A stretch of 64,000 nucleotides of DNA from Galeruca laticollis (GCA_963921935.1 OY998185.1:64495717-64559716), one strand, 5' to 3'; shown: positions 21,013 to 33,165, counted from the stretch's first letter. Numbers and translations are program-made. The notes: a model not told the origin generated them from the sequence alone.

Positions 21013-21351
21013 CTTGTAAGAATTTCGCAACATTCTAATATACGATTATGATTATTGTCAATTTTATACTGATTATATTTTTATTTTCTAAAAATTCGCG
21101 TGACAGATGTTTTAATTAAACTATAATCCTTCAAAGATCTGTATTTGAGTAATCTAATTGATTTTGCTCGTTTGAAATAACGATATACATGACTTACTTC
21201 AATTTAGATCAAATTTATTATTATATAATTAATTAAAAAATCGTTACTATTTAATTAACAATTTAAGAACCAATCAACGACAATTTAATTTAATCTACTA
21301 CTGAAAATGCAACTTTCGACTCGGTTATCGGGAAAATAAAAAAGTACTTAC

Positions 21352-21465
21352 TAGTTTTTGATCGAGGTTCTCGAGGTCCATCAACGGTAACTTTTATGGC
21401 TTTGTTGTAAGTCGCCACTTGAGGGGGGCTCGTCGATATCGTTATTGTTATAGAAAACGATTTAC
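21352..21465 (-). CDS. Runx: Runt-domain transcription factor, second coding exon
   Basis: The 114-bp exon has an acceptor on the minus strand (TTTTTAATTGCAG before GTAAATCG) and a donor (ACTA before GTAAGTAC). It encodes GKSFSITITISTSPPQVATY and NKAIKVTVDGPREPRSKT, the C-terminal part of the Runt domain. It retains the DGPREPR segment whose Arg residues contact DNA in known RUNX proteins. It enters in phase 1, matching exon 44092-44488, and leaves in phase 1. The position of the intron inside GRG-K is the one conserved in animal Runx genes. The next exon was not found in the window and is presumably left of position 1. Confidence 0.92.
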
Positions 21466-21639
21466 CTGCAATTAAAAACCATAATATTAGATACAGAAAA
21501 GGAATTGTACACAACAAAAATCAGACAGAACTGGAACTGCCCACCTCAACAGAGAAAGCAGCTGGACCATTTCAACAGCGAAAACAATAAGAAAAATAAA
21601 CGGTTTTAAAGATTAAAACTAACTTTTCCTCATCTGTGA

Positions 21640-22350
21640 GATACCCTGAATAATATTCTATCATAAAATTGTCACTTGTATACACTTCGGGGGATGTATC
21701 GTGCTAACAAACCGAAATTCTCCAAAAGTAACCAAAAATTTAGTATATCTGGATTTATAGGACCCGCTGTACTCGCTATAGTCAGCTGAATTTCAATAGG
21801 GTACATCTATGAGATACCTTGAAAAATATCCAATTATAAAATTGGTCACTTGTATACACTCCGGAGGCTGTATCGTACTAACCCGAAATTTCTCCAAAAA
21901 GGACAAATAATGTGGCATTTCAGGTACCATAGTACCCGTTGTACTAGCTCTGGTGAGCCAAAAATCAATAAGGTTCATCTATAGGACGCCCTGAATAATA
22001 TTCAATCATAAAAGGGTTCACTTGTATGCACGCTGGAGGCTGTATCGTGCTAACAAACTGAACATTCTCCAAAAATGACAAAAATTTGGTACCTCAAGTA
22101 CCATAGCACTCGTTGTACTGGCTTTAGTGAGCTGAATCTCAATAGGGTTGATCTTTAAGACGCCCTGAATAATATCCAATCATAAACTTGGTCACTTGTA
22201 TATACTCCGGAGGCTGTATCGTCCTAACAAACTGAAAATTCTCCAAAAATGACAAAAATGTCGTACTTAAAGTACTACAGCACCTGTTGTACTGGCTGTG
22301 GTGAGCTCAAAATCAATAGGGTTCATCTGTGAGATGTCTTGAACAATATT
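21640..22350. repeat. Tandem satellite, about four ~173-bp monomers
   Basis: The word GTATCGT(G/A/C)CTAAC recurs at 21696, 21870, 22042 and 22216, giving spacings of 174, 172 and 174 bp. Each monomer also holds TCACTTGTATACACT, CTCCAAAAA..GACAAAAAT and a GTTGTACTGGCT-like stretch. The same satellite occurs in opposite orientation at 51310-52110. Right of the last monomer the pogo-type transposon begins. Confidence 0.88.
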
Positions 22351-22375
22351 AAATATTACAGCTCTTTTGGGCTTA

Positions 22376-24185
22376 GGGGAGAGCTGGACAAAACCGGGTA
22401 GGTTATTTTTAAGGTAAGTTCATAGTTTTTTTTCCTCTACTGAATAACTAATAACCATTTCAAAATTCAATACATGTAACCTAATATATTACCTTTAATA
22501 TGGCCAAAAATTTTGAATATCATTTCATAACCTAAAATTTAAACAATATTTAATGTCTTGTTTACGAGTTGGACAAAACCGGGTAGTCCGAAAATCGACA
22601 AAACCGGGTACCCGATTTTATCAGACCTTTTGTTACTTCCAGTTTCTACAGCTGTTCTTTTGCTTTTAGTTAACTACAACATGTCGCATTATAGAAGAAA
22701 AACTACTCATCAGTCAGAGGATCAAGAAAGCATGCAAAATGCAATAGTTGAAGTGCTAGAACATAGGATGGGATACAAAAGAGCCTCTCAAAGTTTTAAT
22801 ATTCCTCAATCCACTTTAGAAGATCGTGTGAAAAAAGTAAGAAATGGTAACTCTGTTGAAGAAGCTAGTAAGAAAGGTAGCAATTACCTTTAAATTATTT
22901 CTGTTTTCTTATTTTAAATAAAAATAATTTTAGGTCTGGGTCGGTACAAGCCTGTGTTTAGCGCTGCCCAAAAGGATGAGCTAGCTTCGCATATCTTACA
23001 AATGGAAAGCAGACTATACGGATTTACTTTATCTGAACTGAGAATTCTTCCTTACGAACTAGCCGTGCAGAACAACATCAACCACAATTTTAATATAGAA
23101 AAGAAAATAGCTGGTAAATGTTGGCTTTATTCGTTTTTGTCACGGCATCCAAATCTTCGATTAAGGACTCCAGAAGCTACTTCAATTGGACGAGCTATAG
23201 GATTTAACCGAGCAGCACTAGGGAAGTTTTTCACTCTGTTAACACAAGTTTATAACCAACACAAGTTTCCTCCTGAGCGCATATGGAATGTTGATGAAAC
23301 GGGAATTACAACTGTCCCCAAGAAGCAATCTAAAGTTATTTCTATGAGAGGAAAACGACAAATTGGTGTTCTGGTTTCCGCTGAAAGAGGAACCTTGGTT
23401 ACCGCCGAAATCTGTATGAGCGCAAGTGGTTCCTATATGCCTACAATGCTGATTTTTCCTAGAAAGCTTCCAAATGCGCAGCTTCTAGATCACGCTCCTC
23501 CTGGAACATTTGCTGAGTTCCACCCAAGTGGATGGATCCAAACAGATATTTTTATTAAGTGGTTTAACAAGTTCAGCGAGTTTACTCACCCGACACCAGA
23601 AAATCCTGTTCTATTGCTTCTTGATGGACACGCGACCCAGACAAAAAGCCTGGAGTTGATAAATCTGGCCAGAGAAAATCACGTTATTATCATATGCTTT
23701 CCACCGCATACTACGCATCGGTTACATTCACTTGACGTAGCGTTTATGGCCAGCATCCTGGAAGACGTGTTACAATTTATGAAGTGGGAGAATTCTTTGA
23801 TGATGCTTTTGTTAAATCGGAAGTTATGCAAACTGCAATAAATGGTTTCAGGAAGTCTGGAATTTATCCGATTAATCCTGAAGTTTTTCCTGAGTGGATG
23901 TTTGCTCCCTCAGAAACTACAGAGCGAGAACTAAATATACAAGAAGAAGAATCTACGACACCCAATTTGAACAAGAATTTAGGTTGGACAAAACCGGGTA
24001 TTTTGCAATATTTTCTTAAAAATAAAAAAACAAAAAATTTAAGAATATTTATAAAAATTGACATTGGTATATCAACCTTAAGTCATTTGAGAATATTTCT
24101 ATCTGTAGAAAACGTTTGCTACTCTAACATAGCAGAAGAAGTAGTCAGTTTTTGTACTGGTACCCGGTTTTGTCCAACTCTCCCC
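22376..24185 (+). mobile_element. pogo-type DNA transposon (1.81 kb) with TIRs and TA duplication
   Basis: The ends are GGGGAGAGCTGGACAAAACC and the inverted equivalent, continuing into GGGTA (about 24 bp of TIR with one mismatch), flanked by TA on both sides (22374-22375 and 24186-24187). The TIR core GGACAAAACCGGGTA is repeated internally near 22570, 22595 (as CGACAAAACC...) and 23984. Between the ends lies a two-exon DDE transposase gene with a 57-bp intron. It sits next to the satellite array inside the Runx intron. TIRs and coding sequence are well preserved, implying a recent insertion, but the gene carries a deletion and frameshift. Confidence 0.9.
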
Positions 24186-24215
24186 TACTTTTCTCATTTT
24201 CTTTCTCTCCTTTGA
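22681..24215 (+). pseudogene. pogo-type transposase (psq HTH plus DDE_1), frameshifted
   Basis: Exon 1 (ATG 22681-22876) encodes a psq-type helix-turn-helix (MGYKRASQSFNIPQSTLEDR). A GT-AG intron at 22877-22933 joins in phase 1 to exon 2 (22934 on), with a CENP-B-like second DNA-binding region (KIAGKCWLYSFLSRHPNLRL) and a DDE_1 core: D in WNVDETGIT, D in LLLLDGHATQTKS, D in LHSLDVAFM. Just after the third Asp about 25 residues found in relatives are missing and the frame shifts near 23780. The continuing frame (VGEFFDDAFVKSEVMQ, INGFRKSGIYPINPEVF) is at 23784 onward. The C-terminus runs into an internal copy of the TIR motif. Not expected to be active. Confidence 0.88.
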
Positions 24216-24359
24216 CTTGAGTTAGCTCCAATTTGTAGGGCGGTGAGGTTAAAACAACAGTTTTTCCTTTATTTTTAAAAAAACTTTTCATTCTTATTTG
24301 TCAGTTTGGGAATGAACAGTATAACAACTGGACTAAAGTGTTTAAAAAGCAGGAGCCAC

Positions 24360-25560
24360 GGCCGTCGTTGAAGTCCTGCAACTTCTTTTGTAGCCGAAGG
24401 TACTACTTATTCTTCTGAAGTCAAGGGTCCTGCCACTTCTTCTAAAGTCGACTACCATGCAACCAGTGTTGAAGTGTGTGGAGCTGATATATTATCAACG
24501 GTAGCCGATATATCTGCCATCTCGATATTTATTGTTGCTGACGGTAAGAAATCAACCGCATCAAAACATTTCTGCCTACTGGCCAAATCCCAAATTATTC
24601 AAAACCTTGAGATGCGCACATCATAGTGGAGGTAAATAGATACGCAGCCCCAAACAATGGTGCAATCTGAAATAAAGTGACCACTATTCAGGGTTTGATC
24701 TAAGCCGATTTCTAATTTCGGTGGAGCCTATGTGATGTGTGTGATGGCAAACACAACAGTAAGACTTCATTCTGCCTTGCAAGATCAATAATTTCGAGGC
24801 TTTTTCTGTGCATTGAATGCCCATCTAGTATCAGAAGGAGTGATCTCTCTATTTTGGTTCCTGTTAATGAACCACACCAAAAACAGTTCCTTTATAATAC
24901 AACCTGTTTCAAAAACTTCTGCTATGGCATCAATTAGAAGACCAGTCTGAAACTTTTATCCCATTATTTTTCTGGGGAAAATGATCATGCAGTAAAGCAA
25001 ATCTGCACTGTGACAGTTGCTCCTCTTTCGGATAATGTTAGTGTACCAACTTGTCGTCATTTCAAAGCAATGAGCTTAGAACGATTTTTTGGTTCAACTG
25101 TTATTTCAGTCTCATCACTATTAAAAATTCTGTCCCCTCTAAGCTTGTGATTGTCGATAACAGCAATGACTAGTTTATTAAACCACATAGCACGAGCAGC
25201 CGATGTAGTTTCAGGCTTTCTTAGTTTTAATTATTGATGTCGACCATAAATTCCCTTACTCATTCTTTTTCAACCATACCATCTTCACCGAATGGTTGGG
25301 AATTTTTTTTACGACAAACTAACTCATCAACTACTTTTGAAACTCATTCAGTGCAAGCCCAAATAGTTAACTTCTTCAAATAATCAGCCTGCTCAGCTTT
25401 CTGTTCTAGAATGAGAACACAAGTAAAATGGTACATTTTCTTACATACCGAATATTTTGGAAATATAAAACAAGGTTGAGCAGAAAGGGAAACTACCTCG
25501 TTCTGCCCCACGGGCTCATTTTTTAGTCCAATAGACATGAAAACCATACCTAAACGTAGC
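24360..25560 (-). pseudogene. Second pogo-like transposase remnant
   Basis: On the minus strand, broken frames encode (right to left) QADYLKKLTIWACTEWVS, RGDRIFNSDETEITVEP plus KNRSKLIA, LSERGATVTVQICFTA, and LDGHSMHRKSLEIIDLARQN with LLLCLPSHT. These match the same DDE_1 landmarks as the element at 22376-24185 (NVDETGIT, ERGTLVTAEIC, LDGHATQTKSLELINLAREN, FPPHT). It carries several stops and frameshifts and is clearly older than its neighbour. TIRs were not found. Confidence 0.75.
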
Positions 25561-27474
25561 TTACGAATCTCTTAACAGGATTTTAGGAGTAATGTAGTGT
25601 ATTATTATTTACATACCCCGTTATACCACAAACTTCCCTATAAGCGGAAAAATAATCACATAGTTTTGAAATCTGATAAAATGGTTATTCGAATCCTCTT
25701 CCAAGTTTACAAAGAAGCTTCAATTGTAGTAAAATTGGCGATAGAAATGACAGAAGAAGAGGGAGAAGTAAATATAATGAAAAATAAATGAAAAGAAAAC
25801 GTGGAACAACATGGAATGTAGCAGAAAATTAAGCTTCTTCTTCCTCCCCTACCCTTTCAGATGTCGGAGTGTGATCCCGGTTTATCAATTAAAAAAGCAT
25901 AAAAAATATCAAAAATAGAAAATATATGGGAAATATTCATACATAATTCGACGCGTACATCTCTGTACACTAAACAAGGGATAATTAGGGTTCTATTTCA
26001 ATAGATACTGAAGATACTTTTGACACAATGTTTTACCTATAATTAGGTACTTCGTCGTTTGTAATAGCTTGGATAATGACTTTATTTATGTATTTCAATA
26101 TACTAAAATGTTACATAATACACAATTTCTCGATTGTTGGTCATAAAAGCGGTCATATGAGCCAGCAAATCTTTCATCTACACATAAATCTCTTCTGTCA
26201 GAATCAATTTTGTTTTGAAAATAATTGCTATCGCAAAGAATGACGTCGTGTTGAAGGGTACTAAAATATGAAGCTTTATTTGGCATTTACAGCTTTTTAA
26301 TACATTAATAAAACATTGTTGAGTGTTCGCAATACTACAAACCTTTTGAAAGTGCTTAATTTTTTAATAGGGACCGCAAATTCTTTACTAGAACGCCGAC
26401 AATCAGTTCTTTGAAATTAAAGTTATAAAACTATGAAGAATTATATAAATTACATCGAACCATGATACTAACATGAAATTTGAATAGGAAGTGCGGCCCT
26501 GGTATAGGTAACAATAAATCGTGTCTATTACCGCTTCCTGAAAATTGTAAAAAACTATTACAAATAATGTAATTAATTTCCAGGAAATCAAGAGTGTACT
26601 TATTAAGTGCTTTCAAACATCATCACATGAGTGAGTTTAAGACAATTTCATTTATCGAGTGAGTTTAATAAAAAATATTTTATTGTTAATACCCGACTCG
26701 ATGCTAATAACACATGAAGATGCAATTTACCGAATATTTCTATCGTTGGATGATCATATATGCTTCAAATGCAATTAGAATCGTCATATAGCTTCAAAAT
26801 GTGCCAATATAAGTCTACAACTATCACTACAAAGCAATCCAACCTAATTCCAAACCAATCAACCTCAAAACAATACACTACCATTTAATAACAACCCTTC
26901 AAATAATGGAACAAAATATGTAGAAAACGATTTTAGCCTTCCCTTTCATCTCTCAAACCCAAAATAAGAAAAGACATCTAGAGAAATGAAAGAAACTATG
27001 CAATTGGAAACCACCACTGAAGCTTCTAACAAACAAAAGAACAGTCGAACAAATATCATCACCTCCTCTACGAAGAAGAACAACTGCTTTTAAACCAAAA
27101 AATGTATCTAGTAACCTAGTGAAAAAACCCAAATCATGCTCCAAATTCTGTTGAAGAATCAATGAAACCAATAAGAGCACTGTTTATGAAAAACCGCAAT
27201 AAATACGTTTTAACATTTGAAGAGACTTCTGATTTTCTTGAAAACGCTTAAGGATCACATGATCCACTAAGCGTGGCAAAAACGTATACAGAAGACATGG
27301 TCCATTAGATATGCTACATGACAGCTATCCATATATCACAGACACAAAATTGAAAACTCGATGTTCCAAAGTTAGGAATAAAATCAAGAAACAGTTGAAC
27401 ATAATATATGACAGTGATTCCTCAACAATATATTACTAAATCATGTCAAAATTGTTGTTAGTGTTTTTAAATGA
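25561..27474. other. No gene recognised in this part of the intron
   Basis: AT-rich sequence. On the plus strand around 26935-27420, broken frames give Lys/Pro-rich text (AFKPKNVSSNLVKKPK, then FEETSDFLEN) that may be a decayed LINE ORF1 region, but I cannot assign it. The rest shows no domain or repeat. This is the longest part of the Runx intron without an assigned transposon. Confidence 0.45.
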
Positions 27475-28200
27475 AACTCAAGGTCTCTAGTTAATTCCAC
27501 AATATAATACAAGTTATTGAAAATTCTAAAAAATTGACAATTGTTTCGATAAATCAATATCATCGTCAGAATGACAGAAGTTACATTTCATTTTATGCCT
27601 ACCTGATGTTTAGTAGTTATATTTGGCTAGACCAAGAAGTAACCTAACTTGTGATTGGCTTAATATATGTTTATAGAAAAAAGAAGAAGATGTGATATTA
27701 CAAATATTGAAGCTTAGATATTATTAGCCCTATGGTGATATCCTGGATATCATTTTTCCAATTAAGATCAGTATAACTGTGCAATGATATAGAAAACCAG
27801 GAAAACTATATCTGCTGATCTTTACAATTATCACTTAAGAAGACAGTTTATTAGTGAAGAACTCCCTAGATTTAACTGTTCATTGACAACTTCATATTGT
27901 GGGTTTCTTAAATGTCTTCTAATTTCCAATTCTTCAAGGAAATCCAGTTCTTGTTTCTTTTCACAAATATGCAGCACTTCTAGTTCTGTGTTAGGTGTCA
28001 ATGAATGGTTGGTGTCAAGTAGATGTTTTGCGTAGTGGGAATTATCTGGTTGTTTTAATCTGTATGCTCGTAAGTGCTCACTGTATCGTATTTCAAAATT
28101 CCTAAAGGTCTGACCCAAATAGACAGCATATTCCACGAAGTAAGGGTCGAGACAGTTAATTTCAGTTAATTTCATTTTAAATAATTCTAACCTCAACCTA
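27475..28200 (-). mobile_element. Penelope-like element, GIY-YIG end and tail
   Basis: Positions 28196-27831 (minus) encode the C-terminal GIY-YIG-type endonuclease of a Penelope-like retroelement: EYAVYLGQTFRNFEIRYSEH, LRAYRLKQPDNSHYAKHLL and EELEIRRHLRNPQYE. Gly of YxGQT and the Arg/His region are visible. From 27830 to about 27475 follows the non-coding tail, which is almost the same as the insert at 59090-59390. RT and upstream parts are absent. The frame is open for 121 codons, so it is a 5'-truncated but well-kept copy. Confidence 0.8.
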
Positions 28201-29034
28201 CTCAGTGATTTAACAAAATCGCAGCCATTGACTTGTCACTTTCTGACTCATCTCTAATATGGGAATCTCTTCCTTTTCTATATAACAGCGACCACTTCCC
28301 TCTCTTCATTAAAAACATTTCAAATGCAAAATCCCCTTCATTCCTACCAAAATGGCGATATAGCAGATTCCGACTGGAATTTATTTACATCGGTAATATC
28401 TAACAAAATGAAAGAATCTTTTAAATTCGAACCACTAACAAATATACTCGTAGACAAATACCTACAAGATTTAAACAACTTAATATTGGAAGCTGATGAA
28501 CAAGTCATCGGTAAAACTACATTTACAGAAAAACATACAATGTTCCCTTGATGAAATAGAACTTACCAAAACACGTTAAAGCTTTCTAAAGCAGCATTCT
28601 ATAAATTTAAAAGACATAGAACAATTCAAAATAAAATAGATTACAAAAGACTGAGAGAACGCACAATATATTTATTTAAGAAAAGTAGATAAGAATCGTG
28701 GAAACAGTTCGTATCTAAATTAAACAATTCCACCTCATCATATTCGGTTTGGAATAGGATTAGACGAATATCTGGAAAGAAAACTACACTGAAGGTACAA
28801 TTCCTTCAACATAATAATACAAATACCTCTGATCCTCAACATATAACCGAAATCTTTGCAAATTATTACGAATCCTGCTTTATACTCAACAATTTCTACA
28901 TACTAAAAATATTGCTGAGTTTGAAGGTATCACTTTTGTAAATAATATGTCTTGTTTGAATGCATTAATTACAATGGAAGAATTTATGGAGGCTCTCGAG
29001 AACACAAAAACCAGTGCCGGACCTGACAACATAC

Positions 29035-29452
29035 TGTAATGTTTTTGTTATTTATTTAAACAATAAACGGGTGGGATAAATTTCAAACATGCGATATGGC
29101 TACTTACTAATTTATTTAAACACTAACTCACTAACACTTAATTTATATTCACTTATTTACCGTTTATTTGTCAAGATCACTTTATCAACTGCCCTGGTCC
29201 GCTGATCGGTCCTTTTTATATACTAGTGCCTTTTTTACTAGAGAATTCTGGACTGCGGTTTACACAAAACAAATGCCTTTCGCGATATTTCTCAATTGCC
29301 GGCTCAATCCTTAAAAGGCCTTCCGAGAACATGTCTATAAAAACTGTCACAATAAATCCCTGAATTCGGCGCGCTTCTCATTTTTTTTACTTCGTTAACA
29401 TAAGGTTACAAGACCGTACTTAGTATCTGCTTCGGTGTGCGAGTTCGTAACA
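29035..29452 (-). mobile_element. Solo LTR of the gypsy family, with 4-bp duplication
   Basis: The edges TGTAATG and CGTAACA match the LTRs of copies A and B. It is flanked by ATAC on both sides (29031-29034 and 29453-29456). The duplicated site lies inside the Jockey coding sequence and the frame reads through correctly when the LTR and one ATAC are ignored (GPDN-IPIIFLK). A 4-bp target duplication fits gypsy integrase. The middle is diverged from the other LTRs, so this is an older insertion or another subfamily. Confidence 0.88.
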
Positions 29453-29705
29453 ATACCAATTATCTTTCTGAAACAGCTTCCTTTTATATGCAAAGAAGTT
29501 ATTTTAAAAATCTTCAATTTCATCTGTGAAAATAACTGTTTTTCTAAACAGTGGAGTAAATCCATAATTATACCAGTTCCAACCAAAATACAGCCCAAAA
29601 TCGTTCAGACCAATTTCTTTAACTTGCAGTATGGGTAAATTATTGGAAAAAATAATAAGTCGAAGGCTCATGTGGTTTTTAGAAACACAAGATTACATTA
29701 CGGCA

Positions 29706-31799
29706 AAATGTTAATGGAGCAACCTCGTAAAGTTGTAAAGAAGCCTATCTACATAAGAAAATTCAATATAGAATTATTGTCTACCGAAAGCACAAGACAA
29801 CTTTACGAAATTAGATTATCAAGCAAACTGAATAACATCTGCACATCAGGTGAAGTTGAAGAAGGCTGGCAACAAATAAAAACATGCATAACAGAAGCTG
29901 CAACAGAATCGATGGGAGAACGCACAATCAACATAAACGCCAACAAGAACATCAAGTCATGGTTTTGTAAGGAAGTGAAGGAACTGGCAGATATGAAACG
30001 TAAAAGCTACCTATTGTATTTAAGTTCACCAACAGACACCAATCGAACGAGATACGTTGAAAATAGAAACAAAGCCAATGCAGCTATCAGAGCCATAAAA
30101 AGGGAACACTGGAGACGATTCACCAGTGAAATGGAACACGACTTTTATGGAGCCCAAAGAAAGGTTTGGAAGATGCTGAAAAACAGAAAAAAACCAGTAA
30201 ATGAATACGTTCAAACTAAAAACATATCACCTGACATCTGGGAAAAATATTTTACAGAGCTGTACCAAGATGAAGAAACAACTGATACATGGGTGAATGA
30301 AGACGAAACACCCGATGATGTTTTGATAGCAGAGAAAGAGCTGAGAAAAAGAATACAAAAGCTGAAAAACAGGAAAGCCGCGGGTACAGACAACATCCCG
30401 AATGAATTGCTAAAATATGGGGGAAAGAAACTCATCGAGAAGTTGCTAACTCTTTTCAATAAAATTTTAAATACATCACAGATTCCCGAAGATTGGCGCA
30501 GCAGCATCACTATTCCCATCTTCAAAAAGGGGCAAAAGACAGCACCTGAAAACTACAGGGGCATAACCCTGCTAAGTACGTCCATGAAACTGCTCACTAG
30601 CATCCTAAAAGACAAATTGGAATCACGTATCAAGAATAGAGAGGAACAGCTTGGTTTTCGAACAAACAGGTCAACAACGGACGCTCTCTTCATAATGAAA
30701 CAACCAAAGGAGAAATCAATAGAGTTTAACAAGCCTGCTTACATCTGCTTCATAGACTTAACAAAGGCATTCGACAAAGTGCGCTTGACAGACGTCCTAC
30801 AAATTCTAACAAAAAGACAGTCCCCGTCCCAAATCACCAAACTAATTAAAAACTTAAACACTGGAAATGTGACAAAGATCAAGTCAGGAGAACAAACTAC
30901 ATGCAACATAAAAACACCAGGCGGAATTAGGCAGGTTGACAGCCTGAGCCCTTTCCTTTTCAACCTCCTGATGGATAAAATAATACAACAAGTCACATCC
31001 TTAGATTTGGGGTACAGAATGGGCCACTCAAAAATATCTATGGTCTGCTATGCAGACGAGGCAGCTATTATAGCAGAAACGGAGAACGATCTTCAGAGAC
31101 AGCTGTTTAAATTCTATCAAGTCAGCCAACAACTCAACATGGCAATTTCAACATCAAAAACCAAAGCTATGACATTCTCCAGAGAACCTGTCAGGTGTAA
31201 AGCGGTTGTAGAGGATAAGCCAATCGAGCAACTCAATGTCTTTAAATATCTAGGCATGGACATCTGCAGCTACCACGATCCGGCGAAAGAAGTAAGAAGT
31301 CTCATAACTAAAGCAGCAGCTCTGTCAGGATGTCTTAGAGATGTGATATGGTCAATCCAGCACATGGGAACAGATAGCAAGATGAAGATCTATAAGACTT
31401 GCATCAGACCTATTATGACTTACGGAATAGAAGTACGCGAAGACACAAATAAAACAAAAAGTATTCTGCGCTCGGCCGAAATGAAAATCCTACGAACTAT
31501 CCTAGGGAAGACCTGACGGGACAGGATAAGAAACACTGACATACGAGCTCAATGCAGCATAGTAGACATAGTCAGATGGGGCAGACAGAGACGAAGAGAA
31601 TGGTACGCGCACGTACGAAGAATGGACGAAAACAGATTACCGAGAATAATGATGGAAAGCAAGCCACACGGAAATCGCCCACCAGGAAGACCCCCAAAAA
31701 GGTGGCAGGAAAGCTGGCAGTCCACCTCGCAAGAAACCATCCAGAGACGGCTTCAGCAAGCAACAGACCAATAGGTCTATTTGAAAGAAGAAGAAGAAG
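29706..31799 (+). mobile_element. 5'-truncated non-LTR LINE nested in the Jockey LINE
   Basis: The insertion is bounded by an 11-bp direct repeat ACATTACGGCA (29695-29705 and 31800-31810) and ends in a GAA-repeat tail (about 31784-31799). It contains the linker, RT and C-terminal parts of an ORF2; the endonuclease is missing. Its clade is uncertain; the (GAA)n tail and the C-terminal text (RRMDENRLPRIMME, HGNRPPGRPPKRW) are typical of an RTE-like group in insects. Confidence 0.88.
29708..31774 (+). pseudogene. LINE reverse transcriptase ORF, nearly complete, one TGA stop and altered YADD box
   Basis: The first ATG inside the insertion is at 29708; any longer frame would start in host LINE sequence. 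The frame is open for 602 codons to TGA at 31514-31516, then continues in the same frame to TAG at 31772-31774 (RIRNTDIRAQCSIVDI ... RPPGRPPKRWQESW). RT landmarks: NRKAAGTDNIPNELLKYG, IPIFKKGQKT, NYRGITLLS, EQLGFRTNRSTTDALF, CFIDLTKAFDKV, GIRQVDSLSPFLFNLL and YADEAAI. The catalytic box is YADE instead of YADD, and GIRQV replaces the usual GVRQG. Both changes and the stop argue that it is inactive despite the long open frame. Confidence 0.87.
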
Positions 31800-32040
31800 A
31801 CATTACGGCAGAGCAAAGTGGCGTCCGAAAAGTCATTCTACTTTAGATAACTTGTTATATCTTGAATCAGAGATACACGAAGCTTTTGCATGCAAACAGG
31901 AATGTGTTGCTATACTTTTTGACATCCAGAAGACCTATGATTCTGTTATAAAATCATTAGAGAAAATATCTATTAATGGAAATATTTTAAAATATATACA
32001 TAACATTCTTAAGACAGTTGTTGATTATCAAGTTTGACAC

Positions 32041-33047
32041 AATAAAAAATACAAAAAAAAGGATAGAATGTATAAAATCCGCGTTTACTAACATTTACTG
32101 TTAGTGACGTCAGGGTAAAGGTTAATTCGATGGACTGTATCTGAAATTACAGTGTCAAACATTCCATAAGTCGTCATATTCTTATTTTTTTCTCATTATG
32201 ATGAATAAAATAAAGTAAATAACTCTTTTCAAAATGGTAATGAAACTACGTTTGAATGTCACGCAAAGGGGTCAAAGAATTCATCCTTATACCCAACCAC
32301 GCATCGCCAAGAAAGTAATAGTTTGGCGAATGCCACATGTGACTCCCAATTATTGTAATTTCTTTTTCATGAATGTGGTAAAATATTATTCTCGTGCCAT
32401 GTGCCATGTAACAACTGCACCTTAAATTTTTAATGGCGGGTCTGTGGATCTATTTTTCTTTTTTTTTTCTTTGTTTTGTTTGACTATTCACGCATGAATA
32501 GGGGAAAATTTGTACATACTTTAAAGATATTGGAGGGTTCTATACGATAGAAATCGCTTAATAAAAAATATTTCTATTGTTTTTCAAAATATTTTCTGTT
32601 ATTCTCTTTATCATTATTATTTTTACTTTTATAACTTATTTTTGTAAATACTGAGTTGTTATTCCCAATTTAGTAATCACGAAGCTCGCGGAATTTTTAT
32701 GTCAACTCTAGCCACATCCGCAGGTTGTTGGTAAACTAACTTACCACAAAACAATGATAAATTTTGAATTTATGGAAGATACGATTATCAGTTTTAGATT
32801 AAAAATATCATATGCTTTAGAAAGAATATTCTCTTGCGTAACGCGGGATATTGGCAAATACGAAACCAAATATAATTATTGTACCTGTAATGAGCAATAA
32901 GTTCGACAAAGTTATTTTACATAAATCTATATTTTGAGTTACATAAAACTGCTTCTCTATGATCTTTGATACTATGATACAGCAAGGAGTTCAAATCTGA
33001 AGAATTTTCTTCTATTATTCGTTATAATATTTGCTTTGTTCCACTAA
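32041..33047. other. No gene recognised
   Basis: AT-rich sequence with a run of T around 32460. No domain identified. Confidence 0.55.
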
Positions 33048-33165
33048 CAGGGCCGTTCCTAGCGGATATGGAGGATACGCCCAGCACGTAGGCGCCAAAC
33101 TTTAGGGGCGCCAAATATTTGGTTACAGTTACAAAAATTCTCACTTCTATAACAAAAAAAATGTC

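Larger units (their letters stand above)
28206..32037 (+). mobile_element. Jockey-type LINE fragment, host of two nested insertions
   Basis: The LINE begins inside the endonuclease (28206; AIDLSLSDSSLIW, YNSDHFPLFIKN with the conserved SDH), runs through the linker (28324-29030; ADSDWNLFTSVI, ELTKTR, SYSVWNRIRRISGK, ITEIFANYYESCF, TSAGPDN), the RT front (29453-29700; PIIFLKQLPF, LEKIISRRLMWFLETQDYI) and the RT middle (31800-32037; SHSTLDNLLYLESEIHEAF, CVAILFDIQKTYDSV). It is split by a solo LTR at 29035-29452 and by another LINE at 29706-31799. Removing both restores the protein order. Several stops and frameshifts are present. The RT is cut off before YADD. Confidence 0.82.

Noticed and set aside
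29672..29707. Upstream start for the nested LINE ORF
   Set aside because: These codons belong to the Jockey-type host LINE and the target duplication; the insertion begins at 29706, so the frame across the junction is accidental.
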